Assembly: GCF_018327645.1 (NCBI RefSeq)
Contig: NZ_BMAY01000015.1
Location: 1-42,187 of the forward strand
Reading direction: 5' to 3'
Origin: Lactobacillus corticis
GTDB taxonomy: Bacteria > Bacillota > Bacilli > Lactobacillales > Lactobacillaceae
Length of the DNA: 42,187 nt
Made by a program: the position numbers and the translations under genes
Notes under the pieces: generated by a model
The model's database searches: none
Seen by the model: only the letters and a program-made list of their open reading frames with translations
What the model was told of the DNA's origin: nothing
Part shown: one piece after another, positions 15,946 to 24,464 of the stretch
Position numbering within the stretch: the stretch's first letter is position 1
How the letters are laid out: each line of letters opens with the position of its first letter

Positions 15946-16015
15946 ATTTTACGACGTACTGCAACAATTTCAAGACCCCTATTAAATTACGCAAGTGTTG
16001 ATATATAAACACTTG
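15946..16015 (-). promoter_or_regulatory. Promoter of the XrtG locus with upstream inverted repeat
   Basis: On the minus strand -35 TTGAAA (15973-15968), 16-base spacer and -10 TAAAAT (15951-15946) form a reasonable promoter about 50 bases before the first gene. Upstream at 15992-16015 is a perfect inverted repeat CAAGTGTT-N8-AACACTTG. It has no U-tract for minus-strand transcripts and is separate from the metI terminator, so it looks more like an operator. Its binding protein is unknown. Confidence 0.5.
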
Positions 16016-16036
16016 ATCGTCTTTTTCAAAAATAAA

Positions 16037-16058
16037 AAGCCCGTCCAAGGACAGGCTT
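16037..16058 (-). terminator. Terminator of metQ-metN-metI
   Basis: Minus-strand AAGCCTGTCC-TT-GGACGGGCTT forms a ten-pair stem (one G-T pair; the loop will open wider than the two central bases) followed by TTTATTTTT. It lies 14 bases after the metI stop. Confidence 0.85.
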
Positions 16059-16071
16059 GATATTTTTAACA

Positions 16072-16773
16072 TTAACGATGTTGGTGATTTAATTTCTTGG
16101 CAAAGTAGTCACCTACAACTTGGACAATGAAAATCAAAATAATAACCAGAATTGTTGCGACAAGGGTGACGTCATTATTAAAACGGTTATATCCGTATGA
16201 AATGGCTGTATTACCTAATCCGCCGGCCCCAATAGCACCAGCCATGGCAGTAAGGCCAATTAAGGAAATAATAGTGACTGTTGAAACTCTAACTAATTCA
16301 GATCGGCTTTCGCTCAAATACACGTCAAAGATGATATCCCAATTAGTGGCTCCTAAACTCTGAGCTGCTTCAACTTTTCCTTTGTCGACTGCTTCTAAAG
16401 CCACTTCAACTTGGCGTGCATAGAAAGGAAAGATTCCTAAAGTCAATGGAACTAAAGCCGCAGTAGTACCGATTTGAGTACCAACAATTGCTTGGGTAAA
16501 CGGTGCAATAAAGGCTAGCAAAATAATGAAAGGAATTGCCCGAAAGATTGAGACTAGCTTGTCACAAATATTAAACCAAAACTTGTTAGGATTGATGCCA
16601 CCATCCTTGGTCACTACTAAAAGGACCCCGAAAATCAGTCCCAAAATACCTCCAAAATTGGCAGACCACCAAGTCATGTAAATAGTTTGGACAATACTGG
16701 TTCCCCAACCAGCATCGCCGCCCCATCCGAGCTGGACAACGTTAGGCAGATATTTGCTTAAAAAACTAATCAT
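16072..16773 (-). CDS. metI: Methionine ABC transporter permease
   Basis: MetI is the membrane subunit of the methionine importer. I choose ATG 16773 ([15 protein letters not shown] upstream), giving 233 residues with about five membrane helices, rather than the longer frame from 16824 that lies inside metN. The EAA loop that docks on the ATPase is visible as [22 protein letters not shown], and [20 protein letters not shown] is typical of MetI. It overlaps the metN end by 8 bases and is last in the operon. Confidence 0.92.
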   Translation of the reverse strand: MISFLSKYLPNVVQLGWGGDAGWGTSIVQTIYMTWWSANFGGILGLIFGVLLVVTKDGGINPNKFWFNICDKLVSIFRAIPFIILLAFIAPFTQAIVGTQIGTTAALVPLTLGIFPFYARQVEVALEAVDKGKVEAAQSLGATNWDIIFDVYLSESRSELVRVSTVTIISLIGLTAMAGAIGAGGLGNTAISYGYNRFNNDVTLVATILVIILIFIVQVVGDYFAKKLNHQHR

Positions 16774-17827
16774 TTTGAATTTCACTCCCTTGAATCTTCG
16801 TTGCGGTAACGCCGGCTTCATCAAAGAAATTCAGCGCTTCTTCTTGTTTGGCCTGATCTCCTTTGACCAAAATCACCAAAGTACCAATTGGTTCTTCACC
16901 TAAAAGTTCAACGTTGCCATATAACATGCTGACTTCGATCCCTAATTGGCGATAAAGTTCAATGATGATTGATTTAGTTACGTTGCTTACGCTATAGACC
17001 AGCTGGTAAATTACTTCATTTTTACCTAAGCCACCCAGGTTAAGTTGGTTTAATACATTCATTGCTTCAAGCGATCCACCAACAAATTGTTTCGTCAACT
17101 CAGCTTGAGGGTGCAAAAAGATCTGCTTCAATGAACCTTTTTCAAGCAAATGACCATTTTCCATCACGGCCACTTTGTTAGCAATTGCCTTTACGGCTTC
17201 CATCTCGTGAGTAATTAAGACAACTGTTAGGCCTAATTCTCGATTTAAGCGTTTTAGCAAGTCAAGAATCTGTTGCGTATTTTGTGGGTCTAACGCGCTA
17301 GTAGCTTCATCCGAGATCAAAATATCGGGATCATTTGCCAAAGCCCGAGCTATTGCTACCCGCTGCTGTTGACCACCAGAGAGTTGAATTGGATAAGCAT
17401 CCGCTTTATCATCCAGGTCAACCAGTTTCAGTAGCTTGTGACATTTTTCCTCTAATTCTTGATCAGAGAGTTTTGCATGCTTCAAGGCAAAAGCAACATT
17501 TTCTAATACCGAAATTTCATTCAGCAAATTAAAGTTTTGAAAAATCATGCCAATTTTTCGGCGTTCTACTTGCAGCTTTTTGTTATCAATTACTTGTTTG
17601 CCAGCTTTGACGAAATCAACGCCGTTTACTTTAATATCGCCGGCAGTTGGCTTTTGCAAAAGGTTGATCGTCCGAACAATTGTCGATTTCCCAGCACCAG
17701 AGTAACCAACAATTCCGTAAATATCGCCCTTTTCAACTTTCAATGAAACCTGATTGACGGCTGTGACAGTTGGCTTTTTCTTTTGTTTAAATTCAACGCT
17801 GACATTCTTCAGTTCAATGATACTCAT
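16766..17827 (-). CDS. metN: Methionine ABC transporter ATP-binding protein
   Basis: The 353-residue ATPase drives methionine import. Walker A is GYSGAGKST (about 42-50), the signature is QLSGGQQQR, Walker B is [12 protein letters not shown] and the switch His is in LITHEM. The C-terminal roughly 90 residues (from about 265, [11 protein letters not shown]) form the NIL/ACT-like domain that in MetN binds methionine and inhibits transport when cells are replete. This gives feedback at the protein level in addition to the T-box upstream. It lies between metQ and metI. Confidence 0.95.
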   Translation of the reverse strand: MSIIELKNVSVEFKQKKKPTVTAVNQVSLKVEKGDIYGIVGYSGAGKSTIVRTINLLQKPTAGDIKVNGVDFVKAGKQVIDNKKLQVERRKIGMIFQNFNLLNEISVLENVAFALKHAKLSDQELEEKCHKLLKLVDLDDKADAYPIQLSGGQQQRVAIARALANDPDILISDEATSALDPQNTQQILDLLKRLNRELGLTVVLITHEMEAVKAIANKVAVMENGHLLEKGSLKQIFLHPQAELTKQFVGGSLEAMNVLNQLNLGGLGKNEVIYQLVYSVSNVTKSIIIELYRQLGIEVSMLYGNVELLGEEPIGTLVILVKGDQAKQEEALNFFDEAGVTATKIQGSEIQND

Positions 17828-17846
17828 GCCTTTTCATACCTTTCGC

Positions 17847-18710
17847 TTATTTTAATGTGACATCCCAAGCTGCAATTTGACTATTACCATAGTATTTCTT
17901 GTAGAGGCGCTTGGTAGTTGCAGTTTGATATGCTTTTACAACATCCTTGTAGGCTTTTTTATTCTGATTTCCTTTTTTAGCAGCGATGACATTGATCCAT
18001 TGTTCTGAATCCTTATTTACTGGTTCAGTATAGATAGCGTACTTGCTTGATAAGTTAGCTGCTGCTGCATAATCGTTGTTAACAATTGATGCGTCAACTG
18101 AATCTAAAACTCTAGCAGTCTGTTCAGCTGAGACTTCCTTTATCTTTAAGTGCTTTGGATTTTTGGTAATGTCGGCCACCGTAGCTAAAGTCTTGCCAGA
18201 TTTTAATTGAATTAGGCCAGCATTTTTCAACACGTAAAGCGCTCTTGACTCATTAGAAGCATCATTTGGAACTGCAATTTGCGCACCATTTGGAATGCTC
18301 TTGACGCTCTTGTATTTCTTAGAATACAGCTTCATTGGGGCAATGTAAGTTTTGCCAATTGCAACCACGCCACCGCCGTTGGACTTATTCCAAGCATTCA
18401 AGAAAGCATAATGTTGAAACGCATTAAGATCGATGCTGCCTGACTTTAAAGCTTTGTTAGGCTGGTTGTAGTCAGTAAAGTTCTTTACTTTTAAGTTGAT
18501 ATTGTATTTCTTTTTAGCAGTTTCTGCTACGCTGTCCCAAATTTTTTCATCTTGCTTGGTTTCACCGACAACGCCAACTGTAACTGTAGTTGCCTGAGCT
18601 TTTTTAGAAGAACCAAAATTGAGTCCTGGTCCAAAACTAAACCAACCCGCAACGACTATTACTACTGCTACCACAACCCAGATCAGGGTCCGTTTTTGTT
18701 TTCTTTGCAT
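17847..18710 (-). CDS. metQ: Methionine ABC transporter substrate-binding protein (NlpA family)
   Basis: I choose ATG 18710 (MQRKQKRTL) because CTGGAGG lies 7 bases upstream and the earlier frame enters the T-box terminator; this gives 287 residues. The mature part starts TTVTVGVVGETKQDEKIW and has the family stretches AFQHYAFLNAWN and GKTYIAPMKLYSKKYKS. The N-terminus is basic residues plus one hydrophobic helix (about 8-24) with no cysteine, so it lacks the lipobox expected of MetQ lipoproteins. It would be held by an uncleaved membrane helix. It is the first gene of metQNI under T-box control. Confidence 0.92.
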   Translation of the reverse strand: MQRKQKRTLIWVVVAVVIVVAGWFSFGPGLNFGSSKKAQATTVTVGVVGETKQDEKIWDSVAETAKKKYNINLKVKNFTDYNQPNKALKSGSIDLNAFQHYAFLNAWNKSNGGGVVAIGKTYIAPMKLYSKKYKSVKSIPNGAQIAVPNDASNESRALYVLKNAGLIQLKSGKTLATVADITKNPKHLKIKEVSAEQTARVLDSVDASIVNNDYAAAANLSSKYAIYTEPVNKDSEQWINVIAAKKGNQNKKAYKDVVKAYQTATTKRLYKKYYGNSQIAAWDVTLK

Positions 18711-18729
18711 GATTTTTCCTCCAGTTATT

Positions 18730-18966
18730 AAAAAAACACTCGCCCCGCGTATCAACGCTAAAGGACGAGTGTTCGTTTTACCACCTTTATTCGCTGCCTG
18801 TTCACACAGACAGCCTCAGTAACTTTCGATCAAAAGTTTGCAAGGATAACGGATGCAACTCCGCTGCCAGCTCATCATTCACTGCCAGTCATCATTCCGA
18901 GACCATATTCATTGACTCGAGTTGATCGCCTTTCACCAATTCGGCGACTCTCTGTAACAACTCCTA
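18730..18966 (-). promoter_or_regulatory. T-box riboswitch, methionine type, ahead of metQ
   Basis: The minus-strand leader shows the T-box parts in order: Stem I with AGAGAG near 18950, the loop GGTGAAAGGCG near 18930, a specifier region GAATATGGTC (18901-18910) offering ATG (Met) as the codon read by the tRNA, and further stems. The T-box sequence AAGGTGGTAAAACG is at 18787-18774. Next is the terminator, ACACTCGTCC pairing with GGGCGAGTGT (18773-18735) and a U-run to 18731. Uncharged tRNA-Met would stabilise the antiterminator and allow metQNI transcription. The class is clear; the exact specifier pairing was placed by eye. Confidence 0.88.
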
Positions 18967-19013
18967 GACAACTACTCATCTCATCTAGATGTAAATTATT
19001 TGTTGATGAATTT

Positions 19014-19042
19014 AATTTATCATTAGCTTTTAAGTATGTCAA
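19014..19042 (-). promoter_or_regulatory. Promoter of the T-box-metQNI transcript
   Basis: Minus strand: consensus -35 TTGACA (19042-19037), 17-base spacer, -10 TAAATT (19019-19014). Transcription would begin about 40 bases before Stem I of the T-box. Confidence 0.8.
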
Positions 19043-19049
19043 CTGTTTT

Positions 19050-19562
19050 TTAACTTTTCTGGCTTTTTCTTTGATATGTCAAAAAACTATAATCATAAGG
19101 ATTTTTAGCATCGGCCTTAAAATCGCTTCTTTTTACTAAAGTGAAATTCTCATAATTTATCGGCACCATCTTAGTATCAGCTGGGAATTGACCATAGACC
19201 AAGGTTTTCTCTAACCGATCAACCTGATCAACAAATAAGGCAAAAACCCCACTTCCGCCAATAAGACAAATTTCCTGGTCTCCATAAGCAGCAATGATCT
19301 CTTGCAATTCATCAACGCTGGTAACAATTTCAACTTGCTGCGGATCATATTTATCTTGCAAACTTGGGTCATGACTTAGAACCAGATGCTTTCTGCCTGG
19401 CAAAATTCCTGGGAACGAATCAAAGGTTTTCCGACCCATAATCATCGGTTTATGCATGGTCACGGCCTTAAAGTGCTGCAAATCAGCTGGTAAATGCCAT
19501 GGCAAATGCCCCTGATAGCCAATATTGCCTAATTCATCTTCAGCCCAAACAAAAGTCAGCAT
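19050..19562 (-). CDS. folA: Dihydrofolate reductase
   Basis: The 170-residue enzyme reduces dihydrofolate to tetrahydrofolate with NADPH. Family motifs are FVWAEDELGNIGYQGHLPWHLPAD (with the catalytic acid Asp in LPADL), the NADPH-contact segment IMGRKTFDSFP and ICLIGGSGVFALF. Length is normal. It follows thyA by ten bases, the common pairing because ThyA oxidises methylene-THF to DHF, which FolA recycles. It is the last gene of the permease-thyA-folA operon, and the metQ leader promoter begins in its 3' neighbourhood. Confidence 0.97.
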   Translation of the reverse strand: MLTFVWAEDELGNIGYQGHLPWHLPADLQHFKAVTMHKPMIMGRKTFDSFPGILPGRKHLVLSHDPSLQDKYDPQQVEIVTSVDELQEIIAAYGDQEICLIGGSGVFALFVDQVDRLEKTLVYGQFPADTKMVPINYENFTLVKRSDFKADAKNPYDYSFLTYQRKSQKS

Positions 19563-19572
19563 ATCCTACTCC

Positions 19573-20529
19573 TTAAACCGCTACGGGTGCTTTAATCGCA
19601 CCAGCATGGCGATAATCGAGCAACTTAATATCTTTCATTTCAAATTCATCAATCTTTTGCTTTTCCGGGTTAAGCCAAAGCTGCGGCGAATCTAGCACCT
19701 CCCGGCTTAACTGTTCCTGTACCTGCTGGAAGTGGTTGCGATAGATGTGGGCATCCCCTAAAGTATGCACAAATTCTCCTACTTGGAGGCCAGTCTCACG
19801 AGCAACAAGCGATAAGAGCAGCGAGTAACTTGCAATATTAAAGGGTACTCCCAAAAACATATCGCCAGATCTTTGATATAGCTGCAAACTTAATTTGCCA
19901 TCTGCCACGTAAAATTGATAAAGAACGTGACATGGTGGCAAAGCACTAGTAGGAACATCCTCAGGATTCCAGGCTGTAACAATCATTCTTCTTGAATCAG
20001 GAGTTTGATTAATTTGGTCAATTACCTGCCCTAACTGATCAATGACTCCTCCCGAACGTTTCCGCCAATGACGCCACTGGGCACCATAGACGTTGCCTAG
20101 GTTGCCATACTTCTCACTGAAAGCAGAATCTGACAAGATTTTATCAGTGAAAATTTCCATCTGCTCATCATATTGTTTTTTAAAAGCTGGATCTGTTTGA
20201 CTGCGCAGACCAAAATTCGTCATATCAGGGCCTTGATAGTCTGGACTTTCTACCCAATTTTTAAAGGCCCATTCATCCCAGATATGATTGTGGTGTTCAA
20301 GTAAGAAGCGAATATTCGTATCACCTCTTAAAAACCACAGCAATTCACTTTTTATCAGTCCAAAAGGAACTTTCTTGGTTGTCAAAATTGGAAAACCCTT
20401 TGCCAAATCAAACCGCATTTGGGCCCCAAAAAGACTTCTGGTTCCTGTTCCTGTGCGATCACTTTTATCATGGCCACTAGTCATGATCTGCTTCAATAAA
20501 TCTAAATATGGAGTTTCAAGCTTAGCCAT
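19573..20529 (-). CDS. thyA: Thymidylate synthase
   Basis: The 318-residue ThyA methylates dUMP to dTMP using methylene-tetrahydrofolate. It shows [15 protein letters not shown] near the start, the Trp-rich [13 protein letters not shown], the catalytic Cys in [30 protein letters not shown] and [12 protein letters not shown]. The length, with an insert around residues 85-140, is the long form common in lactobacilli. An AGGAGG Shine-Dalgarno precedes the ATG. It lies 9 bases after the amino acid permease stop. Confidence 0.97.
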   Translation of the reverse strand: MAKLETPYLDLLKQIMTSGHDKSDRTGTGTRSLFGAQMRFDLAKGFPILTTKKVPFGLIKSELLWFLRGDTNIRFLLEHHNHIWDEWAFKNWVESPDYQGPDMTNFGLRSQTDPAFKKQYDEQMEIFTDKILSDSAFSEKYGNLGNVYGAQWRHWRKRSGGVIDQLGQVIDQINQTPDSRRMIVTAWNPEDVPTSALPPCHVLYQFYVADGKLSLQLYQRSGDMFLGVPFNIASYSLLLSLVARETGLQVGEFVHTLGDAHIYRNHFQQVQEQLSREVLDSPQLWLNPEKQKIDEFEMKDIKLLDYRHAGAIKAPVAV

Positions 20530-20538
20530 AAATTCCTC

Positions 20539-21936
20539 CTATTTTTTGCGTAAATTACCATTTTGATCATATCTAATCAAATAAACAACTGTTGCGACAA
20601 GCAATACCGCCAAACCGACCGAAACTGAAATTCTTGTGTCTGGATTAATAAACATAAAAATTACAATCACAATTAACATTATAAAGGCAAAATAGTTAGA
20701 AAACGGATATAGGGGCAATTTAAAAGGGTGATTTTCTAACATCTGCGGATTATGCCGGCGAAAACGCAATTCAGCCAGCAAAATACTAAACCAGGGAATC
20801 ATCCCAGGCAGTACGGATGAACTGAAGACAATCACGAATAAATCCGACATTGAGTGATTAAATTTAGCTGCCACTATATCCAATAAGAAACCTATTAGAA
20901 TACCAGAACTAATTCCCATGATTGCCCGATCAGGAACGATCCTTTTAGAGATATGACCAAACATTTTTGGAGCATCCCCTTGATGAGCCAATTTAAACAG
21001 CATTCGGCTAGAAGAATAAATGCCCGAATTGGCCCCAGAAAGTGCCGCCGTTAGAACGACAAAGTTAATAATTGAAGCTGCTGCCGAGATCCCAACTTTG
21101 GCAAAAGTTGTTACAAAGGGAGAACCAATGCTGGATAGTTTATTCCAAGGATAAATAGTCACAATAACGAAAATGGCCCCAACATAGAAAATCAAAATCC
21201 GTAACAAAACCGATTTAACGCTTTTGACAATCGCTTCTTGGGGATTAGCAACTTCTCCTGCTGAAATGCCCAATAGTTCGATTCCTTCATATGAACCTAC
21301 AATGATCGACATCGAGAAAAAGAAGCCTTTTACGCCACCAGTAAAAAAGCCGCCATGTTGCCATAAATTGGCAAATCCGGTTGGTTTGCCGCTATTGCCA
21401 ATCCCGAAGAAAATAACCAGCAATCCTAAAATGATCATCAAGATGATAGTAATAACCTTGATCATGGCAAACCAAAATTCTAAGTTAGCATAAGCCCTGG
21501 CACTAGCTAGATTTGCTAGCAACAAAAATCCAATTATAATTAGTCCAACCCATAAGGGGTTCAAGTTGGGCCACCAGTACTTTAAGTATTCCGTTGCTGC
21601 TACGACCTCACTCATCCCAACAACGATATATTCAAAGACATTGCTCCATTCTGCTAAATAGCCTGCTAGCGGATGAACATATTCAGCTGCATAGTCAGCA
21701 AACGATCCCGTGCCAGGGTTAACATAGAGCATTTCTCCTAAAGCTCTCATCACAATATACAGCAGCAATCCTACAAAAATATAAGCCAATAAGACTGACG
21801 GGCCCGTCCATTTAATAGTTGAGGTCGCCCCCATAAATAGACCGACTCCGATTGCTCCCCCTAGCGAGATCATCTCCATTTGTCCAGCTGTCATCGACCG
21901 TTTCAGTTTAGGGGCCGAAGTATGATTTTCATCCAT
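20539..21936 (-). CDS. APC-superfamily amino acid permease
   Basis: The start is ATG 21936 (MDENHTSAPKLKRS); the frame opens at a GTG 21957, but GGAAAGGA lies about 11 bases before the ATG. The 465-residue protein has about 12 hydrophobic helices and the amino-acid permease signatures SLGGAIGVGLFMGA in the first helix, PGTGSFADYAAEY and EGIELLGISAGEV. It would import an amino acid by proton symport; the substrate cannot be told. It is first in an operon with thyA and folA, an arrangement I cannot connect functionally. Confidence 0.88.
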   Translation of the reverse strand: MDENHTSAPKLKRSMTAGQMEMISLGGAIGVGLFMGATSTIKWTGPSVLLAYIFVGLLLYIVMRALGEMLYVNPGTGSFADYAAEYVHPLAGYLAEWSNVFEYIVVGMSEVVAATEYLKYWWPNLNPLWVGLIIIGFLLLANLASARAYANLEFWFAMIKVITIILMIILGLLVIFFGIGNSGKPTGFANLWQHGGFFTGGVKGFFFSMSIIVGSYEGIELLGISAGEVANPQEAIVKSVKSVLLRILIFYVGAIFVIVTIYPWNKLSSIGSPFVTTFAKVGISAAASIINFVVLTAALSGANSGIYSSSRMLFKLAHQGDAPKMFGHISKRIVPDRAIMGISSGILIGFLLDIVAAKFNHSMSDLFVIVFSSSVLPGMIPWFSILLAELRFRRHNPQMLENHPFKLPLYPFSNYFAFIMLIVIVIFMFINPDTRISVSVGLAVLLVATVVYLIRYDQNGNLRKK

Positions 21937-21999
21937 AAGAAACTTATTCCTTTCCACAATTGCTTCCTATTCTATTTAAATCGGGCAATCAATGCAATA

Positions 22000-22032
22000 G
22001 AAAAAGCATCTTGCAAGCGCTAACTGATGCTT
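22000..22032 (-). terminator. Terminator of the M23 peptidase gene
   Basis: Minus-strand AAGCATC (22032-22026) pairs with GATGCTT (22010-22004) across a 15-base loop that contains a further small palindrome, AGCGCT. A short T-run follows. It is 10 bases after the stop. Confidence 0.65.
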
Positions 22033-22042
22033 GTTTGATGCT

Positions 22043-22726
22043 TTAATTTTTTTCTGCTTTCTTCAAATCGTTCTTAATCACCTTGACTGGGTTTAACCAA
22101 ATGCCATTGTCGCTATATGCCCGGTTGTCTGGTGCACCATCTTTTTTGCGAACATAATCTTTGCTCGTCTTTGTTATACCAAGATGTAAGTGATTGCCTG
22201 TTAGATAGCCAATAGTTTGGCCCAGTTTGACCTTTTGGCCTTTCTTAACCGTAATGCTGCTTAAATCGGCAAATCCTTCTTGGTAAACTTCAACATAACC
22301 GTCATCACTAATAACCCAAATGTAATAGCCAATTCCGGCAGCATAGCCAACTTTATGGACGCGACCGGCGTGAACGGCCAAGACTTTGCTATTTTGACCA
22401 ACTTGGGAAAAGCCAAAATCCCAACCATCATGCCAATAAGACTTGGTGGGATATAACCTGCGAAGATATTTGGTTTTACCATATTGTTGTCCTTCTTCAT
22501 ATTTGGGGCCATTTTTGCCGATTTTCTTAAAAGGCCAACCCCAGGTTGCTTGATACGGCTTTTTTACCCGCTTTTTTTGGCTTTTTTTAGGTTTTTGCGA
22601 CTGATTGATTGTGGCTAATTCACTGTCCCAAGCCTGCTTGCCGGAATAAAATAGGCCGCCGCAAATTGCCAAAAGAACCCCAATTAGTGCTAACCACTCT
22701 AACTTGGTGGGACTTTCTTTTTTCAT
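22043..22726 (-). CDS. M23-family peptidoglycan metallopeptidase, membrane-anchored
   Basis: The 227-residue protein has one N-terminal membrane helix (about 10-28), a very basic linker (KPKKSQKKRVKKP) and an extracellular LytM/M23 domain. Zinc ligands are visible in YWHDGWDFG (H-x3-D) and in the H-x-H of GNHLHLGI. Such enzymes cut peptide cross-bridges in peptidoglycan or act as LytM regulators. An AGAGGT Shine-Dalgarno supports the start. It is followed by its own terminator, so probably monocistronic. Confidence 0.88.
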   Translation of the reverse strand: MKKESPTKLEWLALIGVLLAICGGLFYSGKQAWDSELATINQSQKPKKSQKKRVKKPYQATWGWPFKKIGKNGPKYEEGQQYGKTKYLRRLYPTKSYWHDGWDFGFSQVGQNSKVLAVHAGRVHKVGYAAGIGYYIWVISDDGYVEVYQEGFADLSSITVKKGQKVKLGQTIGYLTGNHLHLGITKTSKDYVRKKDGAPDNRAYSDNGIWLNPVKVIKNDLKKAEKN

Positions 22727-22807
22727 ATCTAACCTCTATTATTCTTTCTCCACACTTTTATTATCGAGTTAATTATACAAAATAACCAAAAAAACTAAAA
22801 TTCTTTC

Positions 22808-22836
22808 TTTACTGTTGCCCCCGCAATTGGTAGAAT
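22808..22836 (+). promoter_or_regulatory. Promoter of tRNA-Ser
   Basis: -35 TTTACT (22808-22813), 17-base spacer and -10 TAGAAT (22831-22836), about 7 bases before the expected transcript start and 11 before the tRNA. Confidence 0.65.
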
Positions 22837-22847
22837 TAAATCGTTGT

Positions 22848-22936
22848 GGAGAGTTGGCAGAGTGGTAATGCACCGGACTCGAAATCCGGCGAACCCAGTT
22901 ATCCTGGGCGCGCAGGTTCAAATCCTGTACTCTCCT
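22848..22936 (+). tRNA. tRNA-Ser, anticodon CGA
   Basis: The cloverleaf is complete: acceptor GGAGAGT/ACTCTCC, three-pair D stem GCA/TGC, anticodon stem CCGGA/TCCGG with loop CTCGAAA (anticodon CGA, reading UCG), a long class II variable arm with CCCAG/CTGGG, and a T arm around TTCAAAT. The long variable arm and anticodon identify serine. CCA is not encoded. The base after the acceptor stem (discriminator) is T, whereas bacterial serine tRNAs usually have G. A rho-independent terminator follows. Confidence 0.93.
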
Positions 22937-22945
22937 TCATATATT

Positions 22946-22974
22946 AAAAGGGCATCGCTGTACGATGCCTTTTT
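22946..22974. terminator. Bidirectional terminator between tRNA-Ser and the SDR gene
   Basis: AAAAGGGCATCG-CTGTA-CGATGCCTTTTT forms a 12-pair stem with A/T flanks, so it can stop the tRNA transcript (+) and the opu-SDR operon transcript (-), whose last stop is at 22975. Confidence 0.88.
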
Positions 22975-23838
22975 CTATTGCTTCAGATAATTATTTTTTA
23001 AAAACTCTTCCATTCCTTGTGGATCATGACCTGTTAGATGAGCAAAGTCATCACTCAGTCCTTCCAAGTATCCCATTGCTCCGCCTTGATACATTGAAGC
23101 TAGCTCCTTTCCGTCGCCTTCTGAGGCATAAATTTTGCCAAATTCTTCAACGCTAACTGGATGATAACCAATCGTTTTGCCGGTTACTTTAGACATTATT
23201 TTACCAAGTTCTGACATGGTATATGATCGCGTCTGAGTTAATAAGTAACTTCTCCGATTTTTCAATAAATCTTGGCTTAATGCTAATTTGGCGATTGCTT
23301 CGGCAGAATCGGCAATAGTGATAAAACTCATTGCTTGTGAGCCAACTGGATAAATTAATCCGCCTCGCTCGATAAGTTCTGGTAAATATGGAATTAGCGG
23401 ATCCGCATATAAACTATTCTTAGCGATGGCATAATTTAATTTGGTACCCGCTAATCTGCGTGGAAGATAGCCGTAAAAAGGCGACATCACAAAGGGATTA
23501 TCTTCTTGATCAGCAATAAAACTCATCGCAACCAAATTTGGGATGCCAGCATATTCAACTGCAGACAGCACGTTTTCTAGTTCTGCAATTCGATCAAGCA
23601 GCGAGTAGGTTTTGCTAGCGATATATACTAGAACATCTAAACCAGTAAAACTAGTATTTAAACTCCCCTTATCCAAATAGTCGATCTTCCTTATTTCGAT
23701 TCCATATTTTTTCAAACTAGTAGCATGGTCTGGGTTATGAACTAAAGCAATAATTTGTTCATCTCTTGCTTCTTTTAGAAGCTGTTTAACCACTTGACTA
23801 CCTAGGTGCCCAGTTGCACCGGTTACTCCTATCTTCAT
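22975..23838 (-). CDS. NAD(P)-binding atypical SDR / NmrA-like oxidoreductase (QorB-like)
   Basis: The 287-residue protein starts with the Rossmann motif of atypical short-chain dehydrogenases, GVTGATGHLGSQVV, followed by VHNPDHATSLKKYGIEIRKIDYLD (NADPH-side Arg position replaced by Asn). The rest resembles NmrA-like or NAD(P)H:quinone reductase type 2 (QorB/QOR2) proteins. The Tyr-x3-Lys of classical SDRs is not obvious, so it may sense redox state or reduce quinones. Its ATG overlaps the last opu permease stop (ATGA), so it is the fifth gene of the osmoprotectant operon, which is unusual. Substrate unknown. Confidence 0.82.
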   Translation of the reverse strand: MKIGVTGATGHLGSQVVKQLLKEARDEQIIALVHNPDHATSLKKYGIEIRKIDYLDKGSLNTSFTGLDVLVYIASKTYSLLDRIAELENVLSAVEYAGIPNLVAMSFIADQEDNPFVMSPFYGYLPRRLAGTKLNYAIAKNSLYADPLIPYLPELIERGGLIYPVGSQAMSFITIADSAEAIAKLALSQDLLKNRRSYLLTQTRSYTMSELGKIMSKVTGKTIGYHPVSVEEFGKIYASEGDGKELASMYQGGAMGYLEGLSDDFAHLTGHDPQGMEEFLKNNYLKQ

Positions 23839-24464
23839 TTTTTTACCTCATCGCTTTCTAACAAATTCTTAGCAAACTGTAATACCATAATCCAAAACAA
23901 GGCTAAGACAACTTCTAAGATTGTCCCCCAAATTATCGGAATGACATTGTTAGTTTGTAATCCTGCAAACAGCAAATCACCTAGCCCTCCCGCGCTTATC
24001 GTTGAGGCTATTGTTGCTATCGCCATGGTTGACCCCAAGGCCAGCTGCATCCCCGAGAAAAGGCTGGGCAAGGCTAGTGGCAATTGAACCTTAAAAAATA
24101 TCTGCCTGGAGGTCATCCCTAAACCTCTGCCAGCTTCAACATATTGGGGATCGACATTTTTTATTCCGGTAATAAAACTGCGCAGCAAAATATATTCGCA
24201 ATAAATAGTTAAAACAATAATTGCCGATGTCTTATTTAACCCAGTTATTGGCATCAGCAAAGCAAATAGTGCGTAGCTAGGGATGGAATAGAGCATGGAA
24301 AAGAAATAGGTCAACCCATTAAGCCAATTGTTCTTTTGAACAAAGAAAAAAACAATGACGATTGCTAGGCTAAGCGCAATCAATAGCGCGCTTAACACCA
24401 TTTGTCCATGCTCGACCATCAATTGAATCATCTGAACATAATGGGAATTCCAATAGGCAATCAT
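23835..24464 (-). CDS. Opu-type (osmoprotectant) ABC transporter permease, second subunit
   Basis: I choose ATG 24464 (MIAYWNSHYVQM) because GGGAGG lies 7 bases upstream and it overlaps the ATPase stop as ATGA; this gives 209 residues. About five to six hydrophobic helices and the EAA loop VEAGRGLGMTSRQIFFKVQLPLALP are present, followed by the GGLGDLLFAGL segment typical of OpuC/ProW-type permeases. It pairs with the 25221-25853 permease to form a heterodimeric pore. Confidence 0.9.
   Translation of the reverse strand: MIAYWNSHYVQMIQLMVEHGQMVLSALLIALSLAIVIVFFFVQKNNWLNGLTYFFSMLYSIPSYALFALLMPITGLNKTSAIIVLTIYCEYILLRSFITGIKNVDPQYVEAGRGLGMTSRQIFFKVQLPLALPSLFSGMQLALGSTMAIATIASTISAGGLGDLLFAGLQTNNVIPIIWGTILEVVLALFWIMVLQFAKNLLESDEVKK

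Noticed and set aside
18721-18966. SAM riboswitch ahead of metQ
   Set aside because: The T-box sequence, Stem I loop and specifier fit a T-box; no SAM-I core was seen.
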